From Afipia sp. (GTDB taxonomy: Bacteria > Pseudomonadota > Alphaproteobacteria > Rhizobiales > Xanthobacteraceae): DNA of 64,000 nucleotides. Of this stretch, positions 9,011-18,301 are shown in pieces. Numbering within the stretch: the stretch's first letter is position 1; the number at the start of each line of letters is the position of its first letter. The translations under genes and the position numbers were made by a program. The notes under the pieces are model-generated. The model searched no databases, was not told the DNA's origin, and was given only the letters and a program-made list of their open reading frames with translations. Location: the NCBI GenBank assembly GCA_024707075.1, contig JANQAK010000003.1, positions 682,001 through 746,000 of the forward strand, given 5' to 3'.

Positions 9011-9237
9011 GTCAAACTCCGACGCAACGCTACAGCGCGGCTCGTTCTGAGGCGCGCACCGGAACCCTAGCGTCGGGGCCATTAAATTCGCGTAAAGGTT
9101 ATCGAATTTGTCGTGCAAACGGCGAGGCCGGCTCAAGGAACTGGATGTGATGCCAATTCTTGTCCAGCGTGGCGACCGATCGCAACAAATGACAGGATTT
9201 TTTAACCATAACGCCGCGCGAGATCCGCGTAACGGCG

Positions 9238-10122
9238 CTAGTTCAGCCGCGGCGGGCGCTCATCCTCGGTGGCGTCAACGGTCGTCGGAAAATTCGACGC
9301 CGCGCCGGTATAGCCGGGCGCCGCTTCGCTCGCCGCCGCAGCGACGCGCGCCCGGCGCTCGTGTTCGCGATAAGACGCCCACCCTATCGGTAGACTAAAG
9401 AGATAAACCAGCGAACCGCCGGTCAGCAGATGCCACGGGTAGCTGATCAGGACGGCAATGAACAGAACGACCAGCACGACCACCGGCAGCACCATGTCCG
9501 GCGCGATCTTGCCGCCGATCATCTTTCCCGAGAAAACCGGCAGACGCGACACCATCAGGAATGCGATCGAGAGCGTGAACAGCGCCGTGATCGGAGCCGG
9601 CAGTTGCGGTGCCCCGATAAGCACAAGATACATCGGCAGCAACACGCAGATCGCACCCAGCGGAGCCGGTACGCCGGTAAAGTAGTTCGCGGCGAATGGC
9701 GGCTTGTTCGGATCGTCCATGGTGGCGTTGAAGCGCGCCAGCCGCAGTCCGCCGCTGATCGCAAAGATCATCGCCGCGATCCAGCCGACATTGTTCAGGT
9801 CGTGCAACTGCCAGAAATACAGAATGAGCGCAGGCGCAACACCGAAGTTGACGAAATCCGCGAGACTGTCGAGTTCGGCGCCGAAACGGGACTGGCCCTT
9901 GATCATGCGCGCGACGCGGCCGTCAATGCCGTCGAGCACAGCGGCGAACACGATCGCAGCTAGCGCCAGTTCGTTACGGCCCTCAATGGACAGCCTGATT
10001 GCGGTTAGGCCGGCGCAGATCGCCAGCAGTGTGATGACGTTGGGCACCAGCATCCGGATCGGAATCTGGCGAAACCGGCGGCGGCGCAGATCGGGCGTTC
10101 TGGGGTCGGGAAGCATGTCCAT
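9238..10122 (-). CDS. pssA: CDP-diacylglycerol-serine O-phosphatidyltransferase
   Basis: A 294-residue CDP-alcohol phosphatidyltransferase with about seven hydrophobic segments. The family active-site signature DGxxARx8Gx3Dx3D is complete: D67, G68, A71, R72, G81, D85 and D89. It condenses CDP-diacylglycerol with serine to phosphatidylserine in the inner membrane. The psd gene lies upstream on the same strand, separated by a two-hairpin repeat element, so the two consecutive steps to phosphatidylethanolamine are encoded together. The start at 10122 has a second ATG two codons later (10116), and either could be used. The last ~40 residues are Ala-rich and poorly conserved in appearance. Confidence 0.9.
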   Translation of the reverse strand: MDMLPDPRTPDLRRRRFRQIPIRMLVPNVITLLAICAGLTAIRLSIEGRNELALAAIVFAAVLDGIDGRVARMIKGQSRFGAELDSLADFVNFGVAPALILYFWQLHDLNNVGWIAAMIFAISGGLRLARFNATMDDPNKPPFAANYFTGVPAPLGAICVLLPMYLVLIGAPQLPAPITALFTLSIAFLMVSRLPVFSGKMIGGKIAPDMVLPVVVLVVLFIAVLISYPWHLLTGGSLVYLFSLPIGWASYREHERRARVAAAASEAAPGYTGAASNFPTTVDATEDERPPRLN

Positions 10123-10178
10123 AGGATCTTATATAACAGGCCCCACCCTGCGCCGCCATTGTGGCGAAAAGCCCCGCG

Positions 10179-10340
10179 AGTGTCCTGAATCCGAAGTTCG
10201 CCTGATTTTGCGGCACGCTCCATAGCGAACTTCGGATTCAAAAGGACACTAGAAATCATGATTCTAGTGTGGTTTCGGTTCGCAAGTCCGCAAATGGACG
10301 TGCCGAGAAAGTATGGCGGGCTTGCGAACCACCACACTAG
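10179..10340. repeat. Bipartite two-hairpin repeat element, copy A
   Basis: Two long imperfect hairpins follow each other. Hairpin 1 pairs 10179-10201 with 10225-10250 (core TGAATCCGAAGTTCGC and its complement). Hairpin 2 pairs 10264-10291 with 10315-10340 (core CTAGTGTGGT and GGTTCGCAAG). They are joined by a small palindrome AATCATGATT. A second copy with the same two hairpins in the opposite orientation lies at 24027-24191. It fills the pssA-psd gap. No open frame or transposase is inside. It resembles a small non-autonomous (MITE-like) or REP-type element. Confidence 0.85.
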
Positions 10341-10355
10341 AGATCTTGGGCGTGG

Positions 10356-11054
10356 TTAATCCACCCGGTAGCTGCGCCCGCCGTCACCGAGCTTGAAATC
10401 GGCCAGCACGGTCTCGCCCGCGATGGCGGTCTGGCCTTCCGACACCAGCGCCTTGGCGCCTTCGGGAAGGAAGACGTCGAGCCGCGAGCCGAAGCGGATC
10501 AATCCGAACCGCTCGCCCGCCCCCAGCACCTGGCCCTCTTTCACGAACGACACGATGCGGCGGGCCACCAGCCCCGCGATCTGGATGACACCGATCCGGC
10601 CAGCCGGCGTCGAGATCACCAGCGAGTTACGCTCATTGTCCTCGCTCGCCTTGTCGAGATCGGCATTGAGAAACTTGCCGGGACGGTAGGCGATGCGGTC
10701 GACGCGGCCCGCCACCGGGCTGCGATTCACGTGGCAATTGAACACGCTCATGAAGATCGAGATGCGCGGCAGTGGCTTGTCGCCGAGCCCCAGTTCGGCG
10801 GGCGGTACGACCTGGACCACCATCGACACACGGCCGTCGGCCGGCGACACCACGATGCCCTCGCGCACCGGCGTCACCCGCACAGGATCGCGGAAAAACA
10901 GCGCGCACCATACGGTCAACCCGCACCCGATCCAGCCGAGCGGCGTCCAGATCCAGAACAGGATCAGGCTGGCGAAAGCAAAGGCGCCAATGAACGGGTA
11001 GCCTTCCGGATGGATCGGCGGAATTTGCGCGCGAATGGAATTGACGACGGACAT
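10356..11054 (-). CDS. psd: Phosphatidylserine decarboxylase proenzyme (short form)
   Basis: A 232-residue proenzyme with two hydrophobic segments near residues 20-52, then the decarboxylase domain with SPADGRV (residues 70-76) and [13 protein letters not shown]. The autocleavage site is G189-S190 in RFGSRLDVF; cleavage makes the serine into the pyruvoyl cofactor of the small alpha chain. It converts phosphatidylserine to phosphatidylethanolamine at the inner membrane, following PssA, whose gene is downstream on the same strand. The length fits the short Psd class common in alphaproteobacteria. It lies 36 bp after the ABC exporter gene on the same strand. Confidence 0.92.
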   Translation of the reverse strand: MSVVNSIRAQIPPIHPEGYPFIGAFAFASLILFWIWTPLGWIGCGLTVWCALFFRDPVRVTPVREGIVVSPADGRVSMVVQVVPPAELGLGDKPLPRISIFMSVFNCHVNRSPVAGRVDRIAYRPGKFLNADLDKASEDNERNSLVISTPAGRIGVIQIAGLVARRIVSFVKEGQVLGAGERFGLIRFGSRLDVFLPEGAKALVSEGQTAIAGETVLADFKLGDGGRSYRVD

Positions 11055-11090
11055 GAGTTCACGGACCTGCGGTTAAAACTTGATCTAAAA

Positions 11091-13064
11091 CTATTCAGCG
11101 GCTTCCGGCGCTGCCAGCGGATCGTCAACCGGCGGCGGCACGCGATTGGGCGCGATGTTCTCGTCGGCCATCATGGCCAGCTTTTCCCGCGCTTCCTGAG
11201 CCTCACGTTGCCTGTTCCACATGCTGGCGTAAAGGCCGTTCGCCGCCAGAAGCTGTGAATGGGTACCACGCTCGGCGATGCGGCCCTGATCCAGCACAAT
11301 GATTTCATCGGCGCCCACGATGGTGGACAGCCGGTGCGCGATCACCAGCGACGTCCGGCCGCGCGACACCTTTTCCAACTCGTCCTGGATTTCCTGTTCG
11401 GTGTGGCTGTCGAGCGCCGATGTCGCCTCGTCCAGCACAAGGATTGGAGGCGCTTTCAATATGGTGCGCGCAATCGCGACGCGCTGCTTCTCGCCGCCGG
11501 AGAGTTTCAGCCCGCGCTCACCGACTTCCGTTTCGTAGCCGTGCGGCGACATGCGGATGAAGCCGTCGATCTGCGCCATTGCCGCAGCCGCCTCCACTTC
11601 CGCGTCAGTTGCGTCCCAGCGCCCATAGCGGATGTTGTAGCGGATGGTGTCGTTGAACAGCACAGTGTCCTGCGGCACCATGCCGATGGACGCACGCAAC
11701 GACGCCTGCGTAACATCGCGGATGTTCTGGCCGTCGATGGTAATCCTGCCTGCGCTGACATCGTACAGGCGGAACAGCAGCCGCGAGATCGTGGACTTGC
11801 CCGCGCCGGACGGGCCGACGATGGCAACGGTCTTGCCGGCAGGCACTTCGAAGCTCAGCCCCTTCAGAATGGGCCGCTCCGGATCGTAGGAGAATTTCAC
11901 ATCGTCGAAGCGCACGGTCCCGGCGGACACCTGCAACGGCTGCGCACCGGGGAGATCCTTCACCTCGGGATTTTTCGACAGCACGCCGAACATCTTCTCG
12001 ATGTCGATGATTGCCTGTTTAATTTCCCGGTAGACCATGCCCATGAAGTTCAGCGGCTGGTAAAGCTGGATCATCATGGCGTTGACCATGACGAAATCGC
12101 CCACCGTATTGGTGCCGTTGCGCACGCCGACAGCGCACATCAGCATGGTCGCCGTCAGCCCGATAGTGAAGATCACCGCCTGCCCGGTGTTCAGCAGCGC
12201 GAGCGACGTATAGGTGCTTACACTGGCGCGCTCATAGCGCTGCATGGATTTGTCGTAGCGCCCCGCCTCGCGCTCCTCGGCGCTGAAATACTTCACCGTC
12301 TCGTAGTTGAGCAGCGAGTCGATCGCCTTGGTGTTGGCCTCGGTGTCGGAATCGTTCATCCGGCGGCGAATCTCGATCCGCCATTCCGTCGCGTAATAAG
12401 TAAAGAGCATGTAGATGACGACGGTGACGAAGGTCACCAGCACGTAGCGCCAGTCGAACTGCCACAGCAGCACGCCCATCATCAGCACCAGTTCGACAAT
12501 GGTCGGCGCAAGCTGAAGGATCACCATGCGCACCATGGTCTCGATGCCGGTGCGGCCGCGCTCCAGGACGCGGGTCAGGCCGCCGGTCTTGCGCTCCAGA
12601 TGAAAGCGCAGCGACAGTTCGTGCATGTGGACGAAGGTGAGATAGGCGAGCCGACGCACCGCATGCATCGCGACACTGGCGAAGATACCGTCGCGCCACT
12701 GCGTCAGCACCATCATGATGATGCGGATGGCACCGTAGCTCAGCGTCATGATGAGCGGCGACGCGATCAGCCACAGCATCCAGTTCGACGACTGAACCGG
12801 CGCGGTGTCCGCCCCGGTCAGGGCATCAACGGCCCACTTGAAGGTGAACGGCACGAACAGCGTCGCGGCCTTGGCGACCAGCAGCAGCACCATCGACCAG
12901 ACGACGCGCATCTTGAGATCGGCGCGCTCGCCCGGCCAGATGAACGGCCACAGATGCGCGAGCGTTCCGAACAGCGTCGCTTTTTCGGCGTTCAGATCGG
13001 CGGCTTCCGGCAGCTTGGCGTCGTGCAACGCCTCGTCGGGTTCGGCAGGATAGAGGTCGGCCAT
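11091..13064 (-). CDS. Atm1/HMT1-type ABC exporter (fused permease and ATPase)
   Basis: A 657-residue half-transporter. After a ~55-residue cytoplasmic N-terminus comes a six-helix ABC-exporter membrane domain (to about residue 340), then a nucleotide-binding domain with Walker A GPSGAGKST (about 415), the signature LSGGEKQR (about 520) and Walker B ILVLDEATSALD (about 538). The membrane-domain sequences (LERGRTGIETMVR, IDSLLNYETVKYFSAE, YQPLNFMGMVYREIKQ) are those of the Atm1/ABCB7 class. Members export glutathione-linked sulfur or heavy-metal conjugates and homodimerise in the inner membrane. It precedes psd and pssA on the same strand and may share a transcript with them. Substrate inferred from family only. 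Confidence 0.88.
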   Translation of the reverse strand: MADLYPAEPDEALHDAKLPEAADLNAEKATLFGTLAHLWPFIWPGERADLKMRVVWSMVLLLVAKAATLFVPFTFKWAVDALTGADTAPVQSSNWMLWLIASPLIMTLSYGAIRIIMMVLTQWRDGIFASVAMHAVRRLAYLTFVHMHELSLRFHLERKTGGLTRVLERGRTGIETMVRMVILQLAPTIVELVLMMGVLLWQFDWRYVLVTFVTVVIYMLFTYYATEWRIEIRRRMNDSDTEANTKAIDSLLNYETVKYFSAEEREAGRYDKSMQRYERASVSTYTSLALLNTGQAVIFTIGLTATMLMCAVGVRNGTNTVGDFVMVNAMMIQLYQPLNFMGMVYREIKQAIIDIEKMFGVLSKNPEVKDLPGAQPLQVSAGTVRFDDVKFSYDPERPILKGLSFEVPAGKTVAIVGPSGAGKSTISRLLFRLYDVSAGRITIDGQNIRDVTQASLRASIGMVPQDTVLFNDTIRYNIRYGRWDATDAEVEAAAAMAQIDGFIRMSPHGYETEVGERGLKLSGGEKQRVAIARTILKAPPILVLDEATSALDSHTEQEIQDELEKVSRGRTSLVIAHRLSTIVGADEIIVLDQGRIAERGTHSQLLAANGLYASMWNRQREAQEAREKLAMMADENIAPNRVPPPVDDPLAAPEAAE

Positions 13065-13279
13065 TAAACGTCAGTCACCTTGAGGCCACATGCGGCCTGA
13101 TGCTGCGCCGGGCGTCTTTTCTTGTGTGCGGTCATGACCGGTATATAGAGCGTTTGAGTGCTTTTCGCACCCTTCCCCGGCGATTCTTTTCCCCGGAAGG
13201 CCTGTTCTGCGAAACTATCGACCTTGCACCGCAAGAGGTCGTCTTGACGATGTCGCATTGCAGTGCCACATCGCCCGAT

Positions 13280-13885
13280 ATGAGTACGATCAAGAACGTC
13301 TGTGTCTATTGCGGTTCCGGCCCCGGCACCAATCCTGAATTCGTCAAGGCGGCGACAGCCTTCGGCAAGATCCTCGCCGAAAACGGCGTCGGCCTGGTTT
13401 ATGGCGGGGGCTCCATCGGCCTGATGGGCGCGGTGGCCGCCGGTGCGCTCGACCATGGCGGCAAGGTCACCGGCATCATCCCGACGTTCCTGACGAAACG
13501 GGAGCATGTGCTGAAAGAAGCGCAGGAGCTGATCGTCACCAAGGACATGCACGAGCGCAAGCGACTGATGTTCGAACATTCCGATGCCTTCGTGGCATTT
13601 CCCGGCGGCGTCGGCACCCTGGAAGAACTGGTCGAGCAGATGACATGGTCGCAGCTCGGCCACCACAGCAAGCCGATCCTGCTCGCCAATATCGACGGGT
13701 TCTGGAATCCCCTGCTCGTGCTGATCGATCACATGAAGCAGACGGCGTTCATCCGCGCCAACCTGTGGGTGGATGTCCTGACCGCCGATCGCGTGGAGGA
13801 TATCCTGCCGAAGCTCGAGGAAGCCGCAGCGCAGGTCCCTGAATCCGCCAAGCTGATGGACGAAACGGTCGCAAGCCGGCTGTAA
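13280..13885 (+). CDS. LOG-family nucleotide phosphoribohydrolase
   Basis: A 201-residue protein of the LOG ('lysine decarboxylase-like') family. It has the N-terminal CVYCGSGPG, GLVYGGGSIGLMG (39-51), MHERKRLM (90-97) and the diagnostic PGGVGTLEE at 108-116. LOG enzymes cleave the N-glycosidic bond of cytokinin riboside 5'-monophosphate or related nucleotides (AMP, GMP, IMP) in the cytoplasm. Older annotations call this family lysine decarboxylase, which is wrong. ATG at 13280 gives the conserved N-terminus; an in-frame ATG at 13250 has an AGAGGT far upstream, so ten extra residues are possible. It is transcribed divergently from the ABC exporter. Confidence 0.86.
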   Translation: MSTIKNVCVYCGSGPGTNPEFVKAATAFGKILAENGVGLVYGGGSIGLMGAVAAGALDHGGKVTGIIPTFLTKREHVLKEAQELIVTKDMHERKRLMFEHSDAFVAFPGGVGTLEELVEQMTWSQLGHHSKPILLANIDGFWNPLLVLIDHMKQTAFIRANLWVDVLTADRVEDILPKLEEAAAQVPESAKLMDETVASRL

Positions 13886-13899
13886 GCTAGCTGCCCGGA

Positions 13900-14292
13900 T
13901 CACGCCTGCGGAGGAACATCCTTCAGGAACGTCACCGCCTCGATGCGGTTACCGTCAGGGTCAGCAACAAAGGCCGCGAAGTATTTCACGCTGAAATGCG
14001 GACGCAGACCGGGCGGTCCGTCATCGGTGCCGCCTGCCTTCAACGCCGCTGCATAAAACGCCTCGATGTCGGCGGGCGTTCTGGCGCGCAGGCAAATATG
14101 CGTACCGCTCTCCGGCGGGACCGGCGTCATGCCCGCACGCAGGTTGATCCAGAACTCCGGATAATCCTTGCCGAACCCGACGGTGGCGGGCAGCGCGACG
14201 ATCTTTTTCAATCCGAGCGGCGCGAACGCCGCCTCATAGAAGCGCGCGGCCCGATCGAGGTCAGCCACGCCTACCGATACGTGATCGATCAT
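13900..14292 (-). CDS. VOC (glyoxalase/bleomycin-resistance) family protein
   Basis: A 130-residue vicinal-oxygen-chelate protein with the paired beta-alpha-beta-beta-beta modules. HVSVGVADLDRAARFYEAAF opens module one, and FAAFVADPDGNRIEAV closes module two. Candidate metal ligands are H4, the histidine of GTHICLRA and the glutamate in NRIEAV. Members bind a divalent metal and act as isomerases, dioxygenases or resistance proteins; substrate cannot be assigned. The gene is convergent with the LOG gene and is separated from cimA by a hairpin repeat. Confidence 0.8.
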   Translation of the reverse strand: MIDHVSVGVADLDRAARFYEAAFAPLGLKKIVALPATVGFGKDYPEFWINLRAGMTPVPPESGTHICLRARTPADIEAFYAAALKAGGTDDGPPGLRPHFSVKYFAAFVADPDGNRIEAVTFLKDVPPQA

Positions 14293-14314
14293 ACCTTCCC
14301 CGCCTTTTGTTCGT

Positions 14315-14359
14315 GCACGATCTGATCCGAAAACCGGTTCAGATTTTTTGGGATCGTGC
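14315..14359. repeat. Palindromic hairpin between cimA and the VOC gene
   Basis: An imperfect inverted repeat with outer arms gcacgatc/gatcgtgc (14315-14322 and 14352-14359) and an inner ccgaaaaccgg. Similar short palindromes are common in intergenic DNA of Bradyrhizobium relatives. It immediately follows the cimA stop codon on the minus strand and may limit read-through, but there is no U-tract in that direction. Confidence 0.55.
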
Positions 14360-14361
14360 GG

Positions 14362-15960
14362 CTAAGCTGGAGCGTTGGACTTCACCAGCTTGTAGATCAC
14401 CGAATCCATCAGCGCCTGAAACGACGCGTCGATGATATTGGGCGACACGCCGATCGTGGTCCAGCGCTCGCCCGTCTCGTCCTCACTCTCGATCAGCACG
14501 CGCGTCACCGCCTCGGTGCCTCCGTTCAGGATACGCACGCGATAGTCAGCCAGCTTCAGGCCTTCGATGTATTTCTGGTACTTGCCGAGATCCTTGCGCA
14601 GCGCAACGTCCAGCGCGTTGACCGGGCCGTTGCCTTCCGCCGCCGAGATCAGCATCTCACCATCGACATCGACCTTCACCACCGCCATCGCCACAGTGAC
14701 ACGCTGGGCCAGCGCGTTGTAACGCTGCTCGACATTGACGTCGAACTGCACGACCTTGAAATAATCCGGCACCTTGCCAAGCGTGCGCCGCGCCAGCAGG
14801 TCGAACGATGCGTCCGCCGACTCGTAGGCGTAACCGGCAGCTTCCTTCTCCTTCATCTCCTCAACGAGCCGCGTCAGCTTCGGATCGTCCCTGTCGAACG
14901 GAATGCCCGCGCGCTCCAGTTCGGCGATGACGTTGGAGCGCCCCGCCTGATCGGACACCAGCACCTTGCGGTGATTACCGACGGATTCGGGGGCGATGTG
15001 CTCGTAGGTGTGCGGGTCTTTCAGCACCGCGGACGCGTGGATGCCGGTCTTGGTGACGAAAGCGCTCTCCCCGACATACGGCGCATGGCGGTCCGGCGCG
15101 CGATTGAGAATGTTGTCGAGCGTGCGCGAAGCATGGACCAGCGTCGCGAGTTTTTCTTCCGACACACCAATCTCGAATCTATCGGCGAATTCCTTCTTCA
15201 GTTTGAGAGTCGGGATCAGTGAACAGAGGTTGGCGTTGCCGCAGCGCTCGCCGAGACCGTTCAGCGTGCCCTGAATCTGCCGCGCACCCGCGCGCACCGC
15301 CGCCAGCGAATTCGCCACCGCCTGCTCGGTATCGTTATGGGTGTGGATGCCGACATGGTCACCGGGGATGTGTTTCACCACCTCGCCCACGATGGCTTCG
15401 ATCTCGTTCGGCATGGTGCCGCCGTTGGTGTCGCATAGCACCACCCAGCGCGCGCCGGAGTCATACGCGGCCTTCGCACAGGACAGCGCGAACTGCGGAT
15501 TTTCCTTGTAGCCGTCGAAGAAATGTTCGCAATCGAGCATCACTTCCCGGCCCGCGGCTTTCGCAGCACCAACGCTGTCGCGGATCGAAGCAAGGTTTTC
15601 CTCGTTGGTGGTCTCCAGCGCCACCCGCACCTGATACTCAGACGATTTCGCCACGAAGCAGATCGCGTCCGCCCTGGCCTCGATCAGCGCGGCAAGCCCC
15701 GGATCGTTCGACGCCGAACGGCCGGGACGGCGCGTCATGCCAAACGCCGTGAACTTCGCATGATCGAACTTCGGCTTGGCCGCGAAGAATTCCGTGTCGG
15801 ATGGATTGGCGCCCGGGTAGCCGCCCTCGACATAGTCGATGCCGAGATCGTCGAGCATATCGGCAATGATCTGCTTGTCATGCAGCGTGAAATCGACGCC
15901 GTTGGTCTGCGCACCGTCGCGCAACGTGGTGTCGAACAGGTAGAGGCGCTCGCGGCTCAT
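14362..15960 (-). CDS. cimA: (R)-citramalate synthase
   Basis: A 532-residue member of the DRE-TIM metallolyase / isopropylmalate-synthase family. The catalytic FDTTLRDGAQ is near residues 8-17, IHTHNDTEQAVANSLAAV carries the metal-binding histidines, and there is a C-terminal LeuA-type allosteric domain (about residue 400 on). The sequence follows the CimA pattern (NGVDFTLHDKQIIADMLDDLGIDYVEGGYPGANPSD) rather than LeuA. It condenses pyruvate with acetyl-CoA to citramalate, opening a threonine-independent route to 2-oxobutyrate and isoleucine. ATG at 15960 overlaps the GNAT gene stop by four bases (ATGA), so the pair is coupled. Feedback control by isoleucine through the C-terminal domain is known for the family. 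Confidence 0.9.
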   Translation of the reverse strand: MSRERLYLFDTTLRDGAQTNGVDFTLHDKQIIADMLDDLGIDYVEGGYPGANPSDTEFFAAKPKFDHAKFTAFGMTRRPGRSASNDPGLAALIEARADAICFVAKSSEYQVRVALETTNEENLASIRDSVGAAKAAGREVMLDCEHFFDGYKENPQFALSCAKAAYDSGARWVVLCDTNGGTMPNEIEAIVGEVVKHIPGDHVGIHTHNDTEQAVANSLAAVRAGARQIQGTLNGLGERCGNANLCSLIPTLKLKKEFADRFEIGVSEEKLATLVHASRTLDNILNRAPDRHAPYVGESAFVTKTGIHASAVLKDPHTYEHIAPESVGNHRKVLVSDQAGRSNVIAELERAGIPFDRDDPKLTRLVEEMKEKEAAGYAYESADASFDLLARRTLGKVPDYFKVVQFDVNVEQRYNALAQRVTVAMAVVKVDVDGEMLISAAEGNGPVNALDVALRKDLGKYQKYIEGLKLADYRVRILNGGTEAVTRVLIESEDETGERWTTIGVSPNIIDASFQALMDSVIYKLVKSNAPA

Positions 15961-16481
15961 GATGGCCTTCCCGGCATCTCGCCTCGCGGCGCATCGCCGC
16001 CGAGGGACTTCTTCATTGTGGTGTTGGCGAGCCACTCGTCGCCTACCGTCACCGTACTGCGCTGCTGGCCGGCGTAACCCCGCTGAACGAAGAACGGCTC
16101 GGCGGTATCGCTTGCTTCAACCGTCAGTGCTGTCGCACCGCGCGCAGCGGCCAATTTCTCCAGCGCGTCGCACAGCGCCGTGGCGACGCCCTGCCGCGCA
16201 AAGCCCGGATGCACGTAAAGCAGATCGAGATGATCCCCGCCTTTCAGTGAAGCGAAGCCGACCGGCGAACTTTCGATGGTCGCCACCAGCGTGAGCTGGC
16301 CCGCAAGCCGCTTGCCGAATTTGCCCTCGTCCTCCGCAGCGCCGGCCCAGGCCTCGCGCTGCGCGTCCGAATAATCCTCCTCGGCCAGTTCATCAATACT
16401 GGCGACGAAGATCGCCGCAAGCACCGGTGTGTCCTCGGGGAGAAACGGCCGCAGGCCGACTTTGGGAATGGATTGGCCCAT
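15957..16481 (-). CDS. GNAT-family N-acetyltransferase
   Basis: A 174-residue GNAT acetyltransferase. The acetyl-CoA motif A is visible as LDLLYVHPGFARQGVATALCDALE (pyrophosphate loop ARQGVA), followed by motif B around AEPFFVQRGYAGQQRSTV. The C-terminal ~25 residues are extra and lie close to the start of cimA, which this gene overlaps by four bases. It is likely cytoplasmic; acceptor unknown. Genes order as cysS, a 37-residue membrane protein, this gene and cimA, with overlaps or tiny gaps throughout, so one transcript is likely. Confidence 0.82.
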   Translation of the reverse strand: MGQSIPKVGLRPFLPEDTPVLAAIFVASIDELAEEDYSDAQREAWAGAAEDEGKFGKRLAGQLTLVATIESSPVGFASLKGGDHLDLLYVHPGFARQGVATALCDALEKLAAARGATALTVEASDTAEPFFVQRGYAGQQRSTVTVGDEWLANTTMKKSLGGDAPRGEMPGRPS

Positions 16482-16485
16482 CGCG

Positions 16486-16599
16486 TCAAAACACTCCGAA
16501 CAGCTTGAGCGCGATCACGACAGCCGCCGCGATCACGAGCCACTTCACCACGATGTAATAACGCCAGTGCTTCGGAAACGGCGTGTCAGGTTTCGTCAT
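16486..16599 (-). CDS. 37-residue single-span membrane protein
   Basis: A short frame starts with ATG at 16599 and ends with TGA at 16486. It encodes a basic, aromatic N-terminus ([20 protein letters not shown]) followed by about 15 hydrophobic residues ([17 protein letters not shown]), giving one likely transmembrane helix with an N-in orientation. Its ATG overlaps the cysS stop as ATGA, the coupling used by its neighbours, and its stop lies four bases before the GNAT start. Spacing, strand and composition support a real small gene. I do not recognise a family. Confidence 0.6.
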   Translation of the reverse strand: MTKPDTPFPKHWRYYIVVKWLVIAAAVVIALKLFGVF

Positions 16600-18008
16600 C
16601 GCGCGATCTCCCATGTCGTCACAGGCTTACCGTCGGCATCCTTGCCGTCCTTCAACACAATGCCTCTGGCTGCGAGTTCATCGCGAATGCGGTCAGATTC
16701 CTTGAAATCCTTTCGCGCACGTGCTGCTGCACGAGCGGCAATCAGGTCATCGACCTTTCCGGCGCTGGACAAGACACCGGCATCGGCCGTTGCCACCCAT
16801 GCGGAAAAACGCTCAGCATCGAGTCCCAGAAACGAGAGCGCATTGCCGAGCGCCACCGAAGCCTCATCGCCGGCGTCGCGGATTTGCCTGCGCAGCGCAT
16901 GCAATTCAGTGATCGCCCTGGACGTGTTCAGATCGTCAGCCAGCGCGTCGACAATGGACGCAGGCGGATCTGCCGCTGTCGGCGCAGCAGCGACGCTGAA
17001 AAAATCCTTCAGCGTATTGAATGCGTTGTCGCACGCCGCCAATGACCAATCGATGGGCGAGCGATAGTGCGTCTGCATCATTGCAAACCGCAGCGCATCG
17101 CCCGGCCACGAGCGGCCCCGCCAGCCTGTCAGCAATTCACGGATCGTGACGAAGTTGCCGAGGCTCTTCGACATCTTCTCGCCTTCGACCTGAAGGAAGC
17201 CGTTGTGCATCCAGACATTCGCCATGCGCTCTTCGTGGAACGCGCAGCATGATTGCGCGAGTTCGTTCTCGTGATGCGGAAACACGAGATCGATGCCGCC
17301 GCCGTGAATATCAAACTGCTCGCCGAGATGCTTCCACGCCATCGCCGAGCATTCGATATGCCAACCCGGACGCCCCTCGACATTGATGCCACCCGGCGAC
17401 GGCCACGACGGCTCGCCCGGTTTCGACGGCTTCCACAGCACGAAGTCCATCGCATCGTGCTTGTAGGGCGCGACATCGACGCGCGCGCCGGCCAGCATCT
17501 CGTCGAGCGAGCGCCGCGCCAGCTTGCCGTAGTTCGGGTCGGACGCCACCTTGAACAGGACGTGATCCTGCTCGACATAGGCGTTGCCGTTCTTGACGAG
17601 CTTCTCGATAATCGCACGCATCTCCGCGATATGTTCGGTGGCGCGCGGCTCGACGGTGGGCCGCAGGCAGCCCAGCGCATCGACGTCGTCGTGAAACTGT
17701 TTCTCGGTCTGCTCCGTGACTTTCCGAATGGCCTCGTTCAGCGGCAGACCGGGATAATCGCGCAGGGCGCGATCGTTGATCTTGTCGTCAACGTCGGTGA
17801 TGTTGCGCACATATTTGACGTGGCTTTCGCCATAGACATGCCGCAGCACCCGGAACAGCACGTCGAACACGATGACGGGACGCGCGTTGCCGATATGGGC
17901 GAAGTCATAGACCGTCGGCCCGCACACATACATGCGTACGTTCTTCGGATCGAGCGGCCGGAACGGCTGCTTATCCTTCGTCAGCGTGTCGTAGAGCTTG
18001 AGCTCCAT
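16596..18008 (-). CDS. cysS: Cysteinyl-tRNA synthetase
   Basis: A 470-residue class I aminoacyl-tRNA synthetase. It has the zinc/cysteine-binding C29 in [10 protein letters not shown], the HIGN signature at 38-41, the [19 protein letters not shown] zinc site and KMSKS at about 277-281, followed by the DALR-type anticodon-binding C-terminus. It charges tRNA-Cys in the cytoplasm. Start at 18008 gives MELKLYDTL, the conserved N-terminus. It heads the minus-strand run that continues into a 37-residue membrane protein, a GNAT and cimA. Confidence 0.95.
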   Translation of the reverse strand: MELKLYDTLTKDKQPFRPLDPKNVRMYVCGPTVYDFAHIGNARPVIVFDVLFRVLRHVYGESHVKYVRNITDVDDKINDRALRDYPGLPLNEAIRKVTEQTEKQFHDDVDALGCLRPTVEPRATEHIAEMRAIIEKLVKNGNAYVEQDHVLFKVASDPNYGKLARRSLDEMLAGARVDVAPYKHDAMDFVLWKPSKPGEPSWPSPGGINVEGRPGWHIECSAMAWKHLGEQFDIHGGGIDLVFPHHENELAQSCCAFHEERMANVWMHNGFLQVEGEKMSKSLGNFVTIRELLTGWRGRSWPGDALRFAMMQTHYRSPIDWSLAACDNAFNTLKDFFSVAAAPTAADPPASIVDALADDLNTSRAITELHALRRQIRDAGDEASVALGNALSFLGLDAERFSAWVATADAGVLSSAGKVDDLIAARAAARARKDFKESDRIRDELAARGIVLKDGKDADGKPVTTWEIAR

Positions 18009-18301
18009 GGAAAATACAATCCCTTGCCTTGCGGCCGGGTCGTCCCATGATCTCGATTGAGAAAAGACGGCTCCAGCCAGCGAATCGCTAGCTAATAATC
18101 TCGCGGCAGATGCCGAAAATGGAGCGAGAACCGTTCATGGGCGGCACAATGGTCCAGCCGAGGGGACCGCGTCAAGGTGATCCGGCAGCTATTTTCAGCA
18201 TGTCCTTAAGCGGTTGCCGCCCCGAAATTGCCGTCCTTAATCATTCTTAACCGTTCGGGCTTATTGGTGTAAGCACTCGCCCCTCCCGATCCGGTGCATC
18301 C

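Noticed and set aside
10179-10340. Two-hairpin element as an rho-independent terminator for psd
   Set aside because: Its size, bipartite layout and second copy at 24 kb fit a mobile repeat better; there is no T-run after either stem.
11259-13067. A 602-codon open frame on the plus strand over the Atm1-type exporter gene
   Set aside because: Antisense shadow in high-GC DNA: rich in His, Arg, Gln and Asp, with no domain, while the minus strand encodes a complete ABC protein.
13280-13885. LOG gene as a lysine decarboxylase
   Set aside because: The family name is historical. PGGVGTLEE and the small Rossmann-like fold define nucleotide phosphoribohydrolases, not PLP enzymes.
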